From the NCBI RefSeq assembly GCF_023630175.1, contig NZ_JALLIN010000052.1, positions 1 to 54,165 of the forward strand: DNA of 54,165 nt, written 5' to 3'. The notes under the pieces are model-generated. The model searched no databases, was not told the origin of the DNA, and was given only the letters and a program-made list of their open reading frames with translations. This document shows positions 23,609 to 32,215 of the stretch, piece after piece. Position numbers and translations under genes: made by a program. Position 1 is the stretch's first letter. Each line of letters opens with the position of its first letter. The stretch comes from Streptomyces cellostaticus. Lineage in GTDB: Bacteria; Actinomycetota; Actinomycetes; Streptomycetales; Streptomycetaceae.

Positions 23609-26122
23609 TCACAACTGGCCGACTTCGGTGACGCGGACGACCGCACGCCCCTCGGCGTCGGAGGCGGCGAGGTCGATCTCCGCGCTGATACCCCAGTCGT
23701 GGTCCCCGTTCGGGTCGTCGAAGATCTGCCGGACCCGCCACAGGCCGTTCTCCGGCTCTTCCTTGATCACCAGCAGCTTGGGGCCACGGGCGTCGGGGCC
23801 GGTGCCGAGGTCCTCGTACTCGTCCCAGTACCTGTCCATCGCCTCGCCCCACGCGTCGGCGTCCCAGCCGGCCTCGGCGTCCAGCTCGCCGAGGTCCCCG
23901 ACCTGGTCGAGAGCGGCGAGTTCCACCCGGCGGAACATGGCGTTGCGGACCAGGACCCGGAAGGCGCGCGCGTTGGCGGTGACCGGCTTGACCTCGTCGG
24001 CCTTCTCCTGGGCCTCCTCGGCGGTCATCTCCTCCGGGTTGGCCAGTTGCTCCCACTCGTCGAGCAGGCTGGAGTCCACCTGGCGGACCATCTCGCCGAG
24101 CCACTCGATCAGGTCCTGCAGGTCCTCGGACTTCAGGTCGTCCGGGATCGTGTGGTCCAGGGTCTTGTAGGCACTGGCGAGGTAGCGCAGCACGATGCCC
24201 TCGGTCCGGGCCAGCTCGTAGAAGGACACCAGTTCCGTGAAGGACAGCGCGCGTTCGTACATGTCGCGGATCACGGACTTCGGCGACAGCGGATGGTCGC
24301 CGACCCACGGATGGCTCTTGCGGTAGGTGTCGTAGGCGTGGAAGAGCAGCTCCTCCAGCGGCTTCGGGTACGTGACGTCCTGGAGGCGCTCCATGCGCTC
24401 CTCGTACTCGACCCCGTCGGCCTTCATCGCCGCGACGGCCTCACCGCGGGCCTTGTTCTGCTGGGCGACGAGGATCTGCCGGGGGTCGTCCAGCGTGGAC
24501 TCGACGACGGACACCATGTCGAGGGCGTAGGAGGGCGACTCGGGGTCGAGGAGCTCGAACGAGGCCAGCGCGAAAGTGGACAGCGGCTGGTTCAGGGCGA
24601 AGTCCTGCTGCAGGTCGACCGTGAGCCGGACGATGCGGCCCTCGGCGTCCGGCTTGTCGAGCTTCTCCACGATCCCGCCGTCCAGCAGCGAACGGTAGAT
24701 CGCGATGGCCCGCCGGATGTGCCTGAGCTGCTGCCGGCGCGGCTCGTGGTTGTCCTCCAGGAGATGGCGCATCGCCTCGAACGCGTTGCCGGGCCGGGCG
24801 ATCACCGAGAGCAGCATCGTGTGCGTCACCCGGAACCGCGACGTCAGCGGCTCGGGCTCGGAAGCGATGAGCTTCTCGAACGTGTTGTCCGTCCAGGCGA
24901 CGAAGCCCTCCGGAGCCTTCTTGCGCACCACCTTGCGGCGCTTCTTGGGGTCGTCGCCCGCCTTGGCGAGGGCCTTCTCGTTCTCGATGACGTGCTCGGG
25001 CGCCTGCGCCACGACGAGTCCCGCGGTGTCGAAACCGGCCCGCCCGGCCCGGCCCGCGATCTGATGGAACTCGCGGGCGCGCAGCGTACGGACCCGGGTG
25101 CCGTCGTACTTGGTGAGAGCCGTGAACAGCACGGTGCGGATGGGCACGTTGACGCCCACGCCGAGGGTGTCCGTACCGCAGATCACCTTCAGCAGGCCGG
25201 CCTGCGCGAGCTTCTCCACCAGGCGCCGGTACTTGGGCAGCATGCCGGCGTGGTGGACGCCGATGCCGTGCCGGACGTAGCGGGAGAGGTTGCGGCCGAA
25301 CTTCGTGGTGAACCGGAAGTTGCCGATCAGCTCGGCGATCCGGTCCTTCTCCTCACGCGTGCACATGTTGATGCTCATCAGCGCCTGCGCCCGCTCCACG
25401 GCCTGCGCCTGGGTGAAGTGCACGATGTACACCGGTGCCTGCCTGCTTGCCAGCAGGTCGGTCAGTGTCTCGGTGAGCGGGGTGAGCTCGTACTCGTACG
25501 AGAGGGGCACCGGGCGGGTGGCCGAGCGGACCACCGAGGTCGGGCGGCCGGTGCGGCGGGTGAGGTCCTTCTCGAAGAAGGACACGTCACCCAGGGTGGC
25601 GGACATCAGGATGAACTGCGCCTGCGGGAGCTCCAGCAGCGGAATCTGCCATGCCCAGCCGCGGTCGCCCTCCGCGTAGAAGTGGAACTCGTCCATGACG
25701 ACCTGGCCGACATCGGCGTTCCTGCCGTCGCGCAGCGCGATGGAGGCCAGTACCTCGGCGGTGCAGCAGATCACCGGCGCGTCCGCGTTCACGGAGGCGT
25801 CGCCGGTCAGCATGCCGACGTTCTCGGTGCCGAACAGCTTGCACAGCTCGAAGAACTTCTCGGACACCAGTGCCTTGATCGGGGCGGTGTAGAAGGTGAC
25901 CTCGTCCCGGGCCAGCGCGGCGAAGTGGGCGCCGGCGGCGATCATGCTCTTGCCGGAGCCGGTGGGTGTCGAGACGATCACGTTCGCCCCGGACACCACC
26001 TCGATCAGCGCCTCCTCCTGGTGGGGATAGAGGGTGAGGCCGCGCTCCTGTGCCCACGACTCGAAGGCTTCGTACAGGGCGTCGGGGTCGGCGGTCGGCG
26101 GGAGCTGATCGATGAGGGTCAC
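23609..26122 (-). CDS. Ski2-like DEAD/DEAH-box RNA helicase with DUF3516 C-terminus
   Basis: 837 residues. Superfamily 2 motifs are in order: Q-region LYPHQEEALI, motif I STPTGSGKSM (51-60), motif II DEFH (144-147, in VVMDEFHFYAEGDRGW), motif III LMSATLGD, motif V KVICGTDTLGVGVNVPIRTV, and motif VI FHQIAGRAGRAGFDT. The last 400 residues form the DUF3516 region of actinobacterial helicases of this kind. It is related to the SKI2/MTR4/HelY group and is likely to act on RNA. The GTG at 26122 (VTLIDQLPPT) has a GGGGGC purine run upstream; the in-frame extension to 26182 is not family-like. It is followed by tesB. Confidence 0.93.
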   Translation of the reverse strand: MTLIDQLPPTADPDALYEAFESWAQERGLTLYPHQEEALIEVVSGANVIVSTPTGSGKSMIAAGAHFAALARDEVTFYTAPIKALVSEKFFELCKLFGTENVGMLTGDASVNADAPVICCTAEVLASIALRDGRNADVGQVVMDEFHFYAEGDRGWAWQIPLLELPQAQFILMSATLGDVSFFEKDLTRRTGRPTSVVRSATRPVPLSYEYELTPLTETLTDLLASRQAPVYIVHFTQAQAVERAQALMSINMCTREEKDRIAELIGNFRFTTKFGRNLSRYVRHGIGVHHAGMLPKYRRLVEKLAQAGLLKVICGTDTLGVGVNVPIRTVLFTALTKYDGTRVRTLRAREFHQIAGRAGRAGFDTAGLVVAQAPEHVIENEKALAKAGDDPKKRRKVVRKKAPEGFVAWTDNTFEKLIASEPEPLTSRFRVTHTMLLSVIARPGNAFEAMRHLLEDNHEPRRQQLRHIRRAIAIYRSLLDGGIVEKLDKPDAEGRIVRLTVDLQQDFALNQPLSTFALASFELLDPESPSYALDMVSVVESTLDDPRQILVAQQNKARGEAVAAMKADGVEYEERMERLQDVTYPKPLEELLFHAYDTYRKSHPWVGDHPLSPKSVIRDMYERALSFTELVSFYELARTEGIVLRYLASAYKTLDHTIPDDLKSEDLQDLIEWLGEMVRQVDSSLLDEWEQLANPEEMTAEEAQEKADEVKPVTANARAFRVLVRNAMFRRVELAALDQVGDLGELDAEAGWDADAWGEAMDRYWDEYEDLGTGPDARGPKLLVIKEEPENGLWRVRQIFDDPNGDHDWGISAEIDLAASDAEGRAVVRVTEVGQL

Positions 26123-26267
26123 GCCCCCATCTTGCCTGGCCTCGTGCCCGAGGGGGGAATCGGCTGCGAGGACGAAGATCACTGCGGCTACGCTGTGTCG
26201 CCGACGACGCGTCAGCGCTCCAGGTCAACGGGGCGGCGGCACACGAGGAATGGGGCGGGAAGCGGCC

Positions 26268-27062
26268 ATGATGGGACCAGCACACTCACTGTCGGGGGCC
26301 GCGGCCTGGCTCGGCGTCGGAGCGGCCGCCGCCGCGGCCGGACATCCGATGCCCTGGCCCGTCCTCCTCGTCGGCGCCCTGATCTGCGCCGGAGCCGCGC
26401 TCGCCCCGGACCTCGACCACAAGGCGGCCACCATCTCCCGGGCCTTCGGGCCGGTCTCCCGGTGGATGTGCGAAATCGTCGACAAGCTCTCCTACGCCGT
26501 CTACAAGGCGACCAGGAAGACGGGCGACGCCCGCCGCTCGGGCGGCCACCGCACGCTCACGCACACCTGGCTGTGGGCGGTCCTCATCGGTGCGGGCAGC
26601 TCCGGCGTGGCGGTCGCCGGTGGCCGCTGGGCGGTGCTGTCGATCCTCTTCGTGCACATGGTGCTCGCGATCGAGGGCCTGCTGTGGCGGGCGGCCCGCG
26701 GGTCCAGCAGCGACGTACTGGTCTGGTTGCTCGCGGCGACCAGCGCGTGGATCCTCGGGGGAATACTGGACGATCCCGGCAACGGTGCCGACTGGCTGTT
26801 CACGGAGCCCGGGCAGGAGTACCTGTGGCTCGGTCTGCCGATCGTGCTGGGCGCCCTGGTCCACGACATCGGGGACGCCCTGACGGTGTCGGGCTGCCCG
26901 ATCCTGTGGCCGATCCCGGTGGGCCGCAAGCGCTGGTACCCGCTGGGGCCGCCGAAGGCGCTGCGTTTCCGGGCCGGGAGCTGGGTGGAGCTGAGGGTGC
27001 TGATGCCCGCGTTCATGCTGCTGGGCGGCGCCGGGGCCGCGGTCGCGCTCAACGTGGTCTGA
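26268..27062 (+). CDS. Membrane-bound YdjM-like (DUF457) metal-dependent hydrolase-type protein
   Basis: 264 residues with several membrane segments. The family signature is LAPDLDHKAATISRAFGPVS, GGHRTLTHTWLWAVLIG, and LGALVHDIGDALTVSGCPILWP. The D-x-D-H, H-R-x-x-T-H and H-D-x-x-D residues are the expected metal ligands of the DUF457/YdjM group, related to phospholipase C-type metal sites. ATG codons at 26250, 26268 and 26271 compete; 26268 has GCGGGAAG upstream. It is divergent from the helicase across 145 bp. The substrate is unknown. Confidence 0.85.
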   Translation: MMGPAHSLSGAAAWLGVGAAAAAAGHPMPWPVLLVGALICAGAALAPDLDHKAATISRAFGPVSRWMCEIVDKLSYAVYKATRKTGDARRSGGHRTLTHTWLWAVLIGAGSSGVAVAGGRWAVLSILFVHMVLAIEGLLWRAARGSSSDVLVWLLAATSAWILGGILDDPGNGADWLFTEPGQEYLWLGLPIVLGALVHDIGDALTVSGCPILWPIPVGRKRWYPLGPPKALRFRAGSWVELRVLMPAFMLLGGAGAAVALNVV

Positions 27063-27076
27063 CGCGCCGCCGCCCC

Positions 27077-27340
27077 TCAGGTCTCCCCGCCGGCTCCGCT
27101 TGCCCCGAAGCGGCGTTCGAAGCGGGCGACGCGGCCCTCGGCGTCCACCGTGCGGGCCTTGCCCGTGTGGAAGGGGTGGCTCTCGGAGGAGATCTCCACG
27201 TCGACGACCGGGTAGGTCTCGCCGTCGTCCCACTCGATGGTCTGCTCACTGCCGGCGGTGGAGCGGGTGAGGAAGGCGTATCCGGCGGAGCGGTCCCGGA
27301 AAACCACGAAGCGGTAGTCGGGGTGCTTGTCCTTCTGCAT
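27077..27340 (-). CDS. rpmE2: 50S ribosomal protein bL31, type B
   Basis: 87 residues. It begins MQKDKHPDYRFVVFRD and has the type B insert SSESHPFHTGKARTVDAEGR with RFERRFG near the end. The CxxC zinc-binding cysteines of type A bL31 are absent, so this is the zinc-independent form, normally made when zinc is scarce. The ATG at 27340 follows AGGAG. No Zur-box-like sequence lies in the 42 bp between it and the DUF5709 gene upstream, so it may be transcribed from that gene's promoter. Confidence 0.96.
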   Translation of the reverse strand: MQKDKHPDYRFVVFRDRSAGYAFLTRSTAGSEQTIEWDDGETYPVVDVEISSESHPFHTGKARTVDAEGRVARFERRFGASGAGGET

Positions 27341-27382
27341 GGCGGCTCCTCGCGCGGGGCGGTCGGGCAGGGGGCGCCCGAT

Positions 27383-27853
27383 TCAGCCGGAGAGGGTGTC
27401 CTCGTCGACGATGTGCATCGCGGCCTCCTCGGCGGATGCGGCGGCGCCGTCGATACCGACGTCCGTGGCGACGAGGGCGCTCTCCTCGTCCTCGTGCGCA
27501 CCCTCGTCCGGGGCGACCAGGCGGCCGGAGCGGGAGGCGCCGACCTCGTTGTCGAGGAGTTCGCCGTCCGTCCCGTCGCAGTCACCGATGCCGTCCCCGT
27601 CGGGGGCGGCGGGTTCGGGCAGCTCTTCGGCGAGCCGCTGGTCCAGCGTCTCCCCGGTCAGGCGTTCGCCCGCCGTCACTCCGGTGTGCTCCACCGCCCA
27701 CGGCCGCTCGGGAGGGGACCAGCCCCGGTCGAGAGGGTCGTCGACACCGTCGAAGTCGAGAGTGTCCTCGGCGTCGAGGATTCCCGAGTCCTCCCGGATC
27801 TCCGAGGGATCGGGCTGGTAGACGTCATCCCCCCATCCGTCGGCGCTGTCCAC
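27383..27853 (-). CDS. DUF5709-family acidic protein
   Basis: 156 residues, highly acidic. The family pattern is recognisable: GDDVYQPDPSEIREDSGILD, DTLDFDGVDDPLDRGWSPPE, VTAGERLTGETLDQRLAEEL, and DEESALVATDVGIDGAAASA. I choose the GTG at 27853, preceded by GGAGG five bases upstream. The ATG at 27865 contains that Shine-Dalgarno sequence itself and has none of its own. DUF5709 proteins are widespread in Streptomyces and of unknown function. The gene lies 42 bp upstream of L31 type B on the same strand. Confidence 0.88.
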   Translation of the reverse strand: MDSADGWGDDVYQPDPSEIREDSGILDAEDTLDFDGVDDPLDRGWSPPERPWAVEHTGVTAGERLTGETLDQRLAEELPEPAAPDGDGIGDCDGTDGELLDNEVGASRSGRLVAPDEGAHEDEESALVATDVGIDGAAASAEEAAMHIVDEDTLSG

Positions 27854-27865
27854 GGGTACCTCCAT

Positions 27866-28438
27866 GTGGTGAGGACGGCCTTGTGCCCCCAGGAGGGGCA
27901 GTGCGCCGTCGGCACGCTCGGCGCCGCCTGCGTACGCCGGGACCCGACGGGTTCCCGGCCGTCCCCCGAGCCGGTGCCGCTTTCCAGCCTTCCACCCCTG
28001 TTCGCTCCCGCGCAACGGCACGGGTCGTGGCACGGGGTCGCACACCCGGGACGGACGGTACGGAACCGCCGTCACGGCCCGCCCCCGGGTGCCCGCCGGG
28101 ACCCGACCACGGACCCCGTCGCCGAGCGGCCCACACTCCGTCCGGCCCCGCGTGCCGCGGTACGGTCCGCGTGCCCGGCCACCGCCCGGCCAGCCCTTCC
28201 GGCCGCGCCTCGGGCCGCGCCCACGGCCCGGGCCGCGCCCCACCTCCGCCCGCGCTCGCGACCACGGCTGTGCCCGCGGGTCCGGACGCGCCCGCGAGCC
28301 GAGGCGGTGACGAGCGCGCCCAGCCCGGGCACCGCCCCGCCCGGCACGCCGGTGCCGTGCCGGCGGACTCGCGATACCGGCTCCGCCGGCCCGCCCACGC
28401 TGTCCACCGTCCCGGCGTCCCCGCGGAGCCCCGGCCCC
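27866..28438. other. 573-bp stretch without a confident gene
   Basis: Only arginine/proline/glycine-rich frames are open on both strands, and none matches a family. It should contain the promoter of the DUF5709-L31 unit and the end of the ABC exporter operon. I see no clear hairpin or repeat. Confidence 0.4.
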
Positions 28439-30220
28439 TCATCCGTGCCAGGACCGCCACAGCGCCGCGTACGCCCCGTCCGCGGCGACCAGCTCCGTAT
28501 GGCTGCCCAGCTCACTGATCCGGCCGCCTTCCACGACGGCGATCACGTCGGCGTCATGGGCCGTGTGCAGCCGGTGCGCGATCGCGACCACCGTGCGGCC
28601 GTCCAGCACACGTGCCAGCGAGCGTTCCAGATGCCGGGCCGCGCGCGGGTCGAGCAGCGAGGTCGCCTCGTCCAGGACCAGGGTGTGCGGGTCGGCCAGC
28701 ACCAGCCGGGCCAGCGCGATCTGCTGGGCCTGCGCCGGGGTCAGGGCCAGCCCGCCGGAACCGACCTCGGTGTCGAGTCCGTCGTCCAGCGTCCGGGCCC
28801 AGCCGTCCGCGTCGACGGCGCCCAGCGCCGCCCAGAGCTCGGCGTCGGCGGCCGCGGTCCGTGCGAGCAGCAGATTGTCCCGAAGGGAACCCACGAAGAC
28901 GTGATGCTCCTGGTTGACCAGGGCGACGTGCGAGCGGACGCGTTCCGCGGGCATCCGGGACAGCTCCGCGCCGCCCAGGGTCACGCGCCCGTCCCGGGGC
29001 GCGTAGATCCCGGCGAGCAGCCTGCCCAGGGTGGACTTGCCGGCGCCGGACGGACCGACCAGGGCCAGCCGGGTGCCCGGAGCGACCTCGAGGGACACCT
29101 GGCGCAGTACGTCGACGCCCTCGCGGTAGCCGAAGCGCACCCGGTCGGCGTGGACGTCCCGGCCACCGGGGGCCACCGAGGCGTCCCCGGCGTCCGGCTC
29201 GATGTCCCGTACGCCGACCAGACGGGCCAGCGACACCTGGGCCACCTGTACCTCGTCGTACCAGCGCAGAATCAGGTTCACCGGATCGACGAGCATCTGC
29301 GCGACGAGCGCGCCCGTCGTCAGCTGGCCGACCCCGATCCAGCCCCGCAGCACGAAGAAGCCGCCCACCATCAGCACCGAGCCGAGCACGGTGACATGGA
29401 CGGCGTTGATGACGGGGAAGAGCACGGACCGCAGCCAGAGGGTGTAGCGCTCCCAGGCGGTCCACTCCTTGATCCGCCGCTCCGACAGGGCGATGCGCCG
29501 GTCGCCCAGGCGGTGCGCCTCCACGGTGCGGCCGGCGTCCACCGTCTCGGCGAGCGCGGCGGCGACGGCGGCGTACCCGGCCGCCTCCGAGCGGTAGCCG
29601 GAGGGGGCCCGCCTGAAGTACCAGCGGCACCCCACCACCAGCACCGGGACCGCGAGCAGCACGGCCGCCGCGAGCGGCGGGGCCGTGACCACCAGACCGC
29701 CGAGCAGCAGCAGCGCCCACACCACGCCGATGGCGAGCTGCGGCACGGCCTCCCGCATGGCGTTGGCGAGGCGGTCGATGTCGGTGGTGATGCGGGACAG
29801 CAGGTCACCGGTGCCCGCCCGCTCCAGCACGCCCGGTGGCAGCCCCACCGAGCGGACGAGGAAGTCCTCGCGCAGGTCGGCCAGCATCCGCTCGCCGAGC
29901 ATCGCACCCCGCAGCCGCACCTGCCTCACGAACACGGCCTGCACGAGCAGCGCGACCACGAACAGCCCGGCGGTCGGGCCCAGACGCAGCTCCCGCGCAC
30001 CGTCCGACACCCGCTCGACGAGGCCGCCGAGCAGGTAGGGCCCCACCATGGAGGCGATCACGGCCACCGTGTTGACGGCGACGAGCAGCAGGAAGGACCG
30101 GCGGTGCCTGCGGAACAGTTCGGCCACATAGGCGCGGACGGTCGCGGCCGCGCCTACGGGCAGGGTGGTGGCGGTCGTCGGGGCCGCCGGGTCGTACGCC
30201 GGTGGCGCAACGCCGATCAT
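28439..30220 (-). CDS. ABC exporter subunit with degenerate signature motif
   Basis: 593 residues, a half-transporter: six-helix permease domain (about 40-325) and nucleotide-binding domain (about 355-593). The P-loop GPSGAGKST (389-397) is intact, as are LVLDEAT (514-520, with the catalytic Glu) and the H-loop VAIAHRLHT. The signature, normally LSGGQ, reads LTPAQAQQ (493-500). The upstream gene (30217-32043) has the opposite defect, so the two proteins form a heterodimer. The ATG overlaps the stop of that gene (ATGA), indicating coupled translation. Heterodimeric exporters of this type move lipids, peptides or drugs; the substrate is not inferable. Confidence 0.93.
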   Translation of the reverse strand: MIGVAPPAYDPAAPTTATTLPVGAAATVRAYVAELFRRHRRSFLLLVAVNTVAVIASMVGPYLLGGLVERVSDGARELRLGPTAGLFVVALLVQAVFVRQVRLRGAMLGERMLADLREDFLVRSVGLPPGVLERAGTGDLLSRITTDIDRLANAMREAVPQLAIGVVWALLLLGGLVVTAPPLAAAVLLAVPVLVVGCRWYFRRAPSGYRSEAAGYAAVAAALAETVDAGRTVEAHRLGDRRIALSERRIKEWTAWERYTLWLRSVLFPVINAVHVTVLGSVLMVGGFFVLRGWIGVGQLTTGALVAQMLVDPVNLILRWYDEVQVAQVSLARLVGVRDIEPDAGDASVAPGGRDVHADRVRFGYREGVDVLRQVSLEVAPGTRLALVGPSGAGKSTLGRLLAGIYAPRDGRVTLGGAELSRMPAERVRSHVALVNQEHHVFVGSLRDNLLLARTAAADAELWAALGAVDADGWARTLDDGLDTEVGSGGLALTPAQAQQIALARLVLADPHTLVLDEATSLLDPRAARHLERSLARVLDGRTVVAIAHRLHTAHDADVIAVVEGGRISELGSHTELVAADGAYAALWRSWHG

Positions 30221-32043
30221 GCGCTCTCCTCGATGTCGTCCAGCGTGCCCGAGGCACCCAGGAGGGCCCCCTGCCCGGGAAGTTCCTGTTCGGCCCCGGC
30301 CGCCGTCCGCTCATCGCCGGTCTCCCGTGTCACCACGGCCCGGTACCGCGGCTCCGTGTCGACCAGTTCGCGGTGCACCCCGACCGCCACGACCTCGCCG
30401 CCGTGGACCAGGACGACCCGGTCCGCGTGGTCGAGCAGCAGCGGGGAGGACGTGAACACCACCGTCGACCGTTGCGCACGCAGCCGCCGCAGCCCCCGCG
30501 CGATCCATGCCTCGGTGTGCGAGTCGACGGCGGAGGTCGGCTCGTCCAGGACCAGCACCTCGGGGTCGGCGATGAGCGAGCGGGCCAGGGCGAGCCGTTG
30601 GCGCTGGCCGCCCGAGAGGGAGCGGCCCCGCTCGGTGACACGGGAGTCCAGCGGGTCTGCGGCGCCCAGTGAGCCCTGCACCAGCGCGTCCAGCACGTCC
30701 TCGCAGCGGGCGGCCGCCAGCGCGTCCTCGGCCCTTACCGCACCGGAGGCGGGCACGTCGAGCAGCTCGCGCAGCGTTCCGGACAGCAGCACCGGGTCCT
30801 TGTCCTGGACGAGGACCGCCGCGCGGGCGCTGTCGATGGGGAGTTCGTCGAGCGGCACGCCGCCGAGCAGCACCGACGGACCGGCCTCAGCGGGGTGGCC
30901 GCCCAGGCGTTCCGCCAGCCGTCCGGCCGCGTCGGGGTCGCCGCACACCACCGCGGTGAGCAGGCCGGCGGGCGCCAGCAGTCCGGTGGCCGGGTCGTAC
31001 AGGTCACCGCACGGCACCTGAGCGCCGCGCGCTCCGCCGGCGTCCGTGGACCGCCGCAGTGACAGCACGCGTGCCGCCCGCCTGGCCGAGGGGCGCGAGA
31101 AGGAGTACGCCATCGCGATCTCCTCGAAGTGCCGCAGAGGGTAGTTGAGCACCATGACCGCGCTGTAGACGGTGACGAGTTCGCCGACCGTGATCCGGCC
31201 CTGACGGGCCAGGTGGGTGCCGTGCCAGACCACCGCGATCAGCAGCAGCCCGGGAAGCAGCACCTGGATCGCCGAGATCACGGACCACATCCGGGCGCTG
31301 TGCACGGCGGCGTGCCGTACCTCCTGGGAGGCGCGGCGGTAGCGGTCGAGGAAGAGCTCCTCGCCGCCGATGCCGCGCAGCACCCGCAGGCCGGCCACCG
31401 TGTCCGCGGCCAGCTCGGTGGCCCGGCCGGCCTTCTCGCGCTGCACGTCGGCCCGCCGGGTGGCCCGGGGCAGCAGGGGCAGCACGGCGAGCCCGACGAC
31501 CGGCAGACCCACGGCGACGACCACGCCGAGGGCGGGCTGGTAGACGACCAGGCCGACGCAGACCACGACGACGGTGAGCGCGGCGGCGGTGAACCGGGAT
31601 ACGGCCTCGACGAACCAGCCGATCTTCTCCACGTCGCCGGTGGACACGGCCACCACCTCACCGGCCGCGACGCGGCGGGTGAGCGCGGAGCCGAGCCGGG
31701 CCGCCCTGCGGGCCAGCAGTTGCTGGACCCGGGCGGCGGCGGTGATCCAGTTGGTGACGGCGGACCGGTGCAGGAAGGTGTCGCCGACCGCGATGGCCGT
31801 GCCGCACAACGCCATCAGACCCCCCGTCAGGGCCAGCCGGCCGCCGGAGCGGTCCACGACGGCCTGGACGGCGAGACCGACGCAGAAGGGGAGCGCGGAG
31901 ACGGCGACGAAGTGCAGCAGGCCCCAGGCCAGCGCCTTGAGCTGGCCGCCGAGCTGGTTGCGCCAGAGCCACCACAGGAGGTGGGGACCCGAACGCGCGT
32001 CCGGTACGCCCGGATCGGGGTACGGAAGGTCTTGGATTCGCAT
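30217..32043 (-). CDS. ABC exporter subunit with degenerate Walker A
   Basis: 608 residues, permease (about 25-310) then nucleotide-binding domain. At the P-loop position it reads VVCGDPDAAGRLAERL (residues 366-380), without the Lys-Ser/Thr of GxxGxGKST, so this site cannot bind ATP normally. The signature LSGGQRQRLALARSL (476-490) and Walker B LVLDEPTSAVD are intact. It pairs with the downstream gene product, whose signature is degenerate. The ATG at 32043 (MRIQDLPYPDPG) is the best start although the ribosome-binding site is weak (GGGACG). It is divergent from an L,D-transpeptidase gene across a palindrome. Confidence 0.92.
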   Translation of the reverse strand: MRIQDLPYPDPGVPDARSGPHLLWWLWRNQLGGQLKALAWGLLHFVAVSALPFCVGLAVQAVVDRSGGRLALTGGLMALCGTAIAVGDTFLHRSAVTNWITAAARVQQLLARRAARLGSALTRRVAAGEVVAVSTGDVEKIGWFVEAVSRFTAAALTVVVVCVGLVVYQPALGVVVAVGLPVVGLAVLPLLPRATRRADVQREKAGRATELAADTVAGLRVLRGIGGEELFLDRYRRASQEVRHAAVHSARMWSVISAIQVLLPGLLLIAVVWHGTHLARQGRITVGELVTVYSAVMVLNYPLRHFEEIAMAYSFSRPSARRAARVLSLRRSTDAGGARGAQVPCGDLYDPATGLLAPAGLLTAVVCGDPDAAGRLAERLGGHPAEAGPSVLLGGVPLDELPIDSARAAVLVQDKDPVLLSGTLRELLDVPASGAVRAEDALAAARCEDVLDALVQGSLGAADPLDSRVTERGRSLSGGQRQRLALARSLIADPEVLVLDEPTSAVDSHTEAWIARGLRRLRAQRSTVVFTSSPLLLDHADRVVLVHGGEVVAVGVHRELVDTEPRYRAVVTRETGDERTAAGAEQELPGQGALLGASGTLDDIEESA

Positions 32044-32113
32044 GACGTCCCAGTGGCTCGTGTCAGAGAGGGTGGTGGAGCGGTGACAAGCCGTGAAAGG
32101 GTCGCGTCGCGGA

Positions 32114-32141
32114 CCGGGGAATCTCAACCGGTTTTCCCCGG
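32114..32141. promoter_or_regulatory. Inverted repeat in a divergent promoter
   Basis: CCGGGGAA (32114-32121) and TTCCCCGG (32134-32141) are perfect inverted arms with a 12-bp spacer that contains AACCGGTT. The site lies between the divergent ABC exporter operon and the L,D-transpeptidase gene. It could bind a dimeric regulator not encoded nearby, or be a hairpin in the leader of either gene. Confidence 0.5.
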
Positions 32142-32215
32142 GTGGCGCACGCGGTTCGCCTGGTTCCGGCCAGGCGCGGGCCGTCGGCGGCACAGGCCCT
32201 GACCCGGAAGAGTGA

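Noticed and set aside
27341..27382. Zur box directly upstream of L31 type B
   Set aside because: No AT-rich TGAxAATGATxxTCA-like palindrome is present in the 42-bp gap.
23273..31021. A 2582-codon open frame on the plus strand
   Set aside because: It is antisense to tesB, the helicase, L31, DUF5709 and the ABC subunits, all with clear family motifs. Its product is low-complexity and matches nothing; it exists because stop codons are rare in GC-rich DNA.
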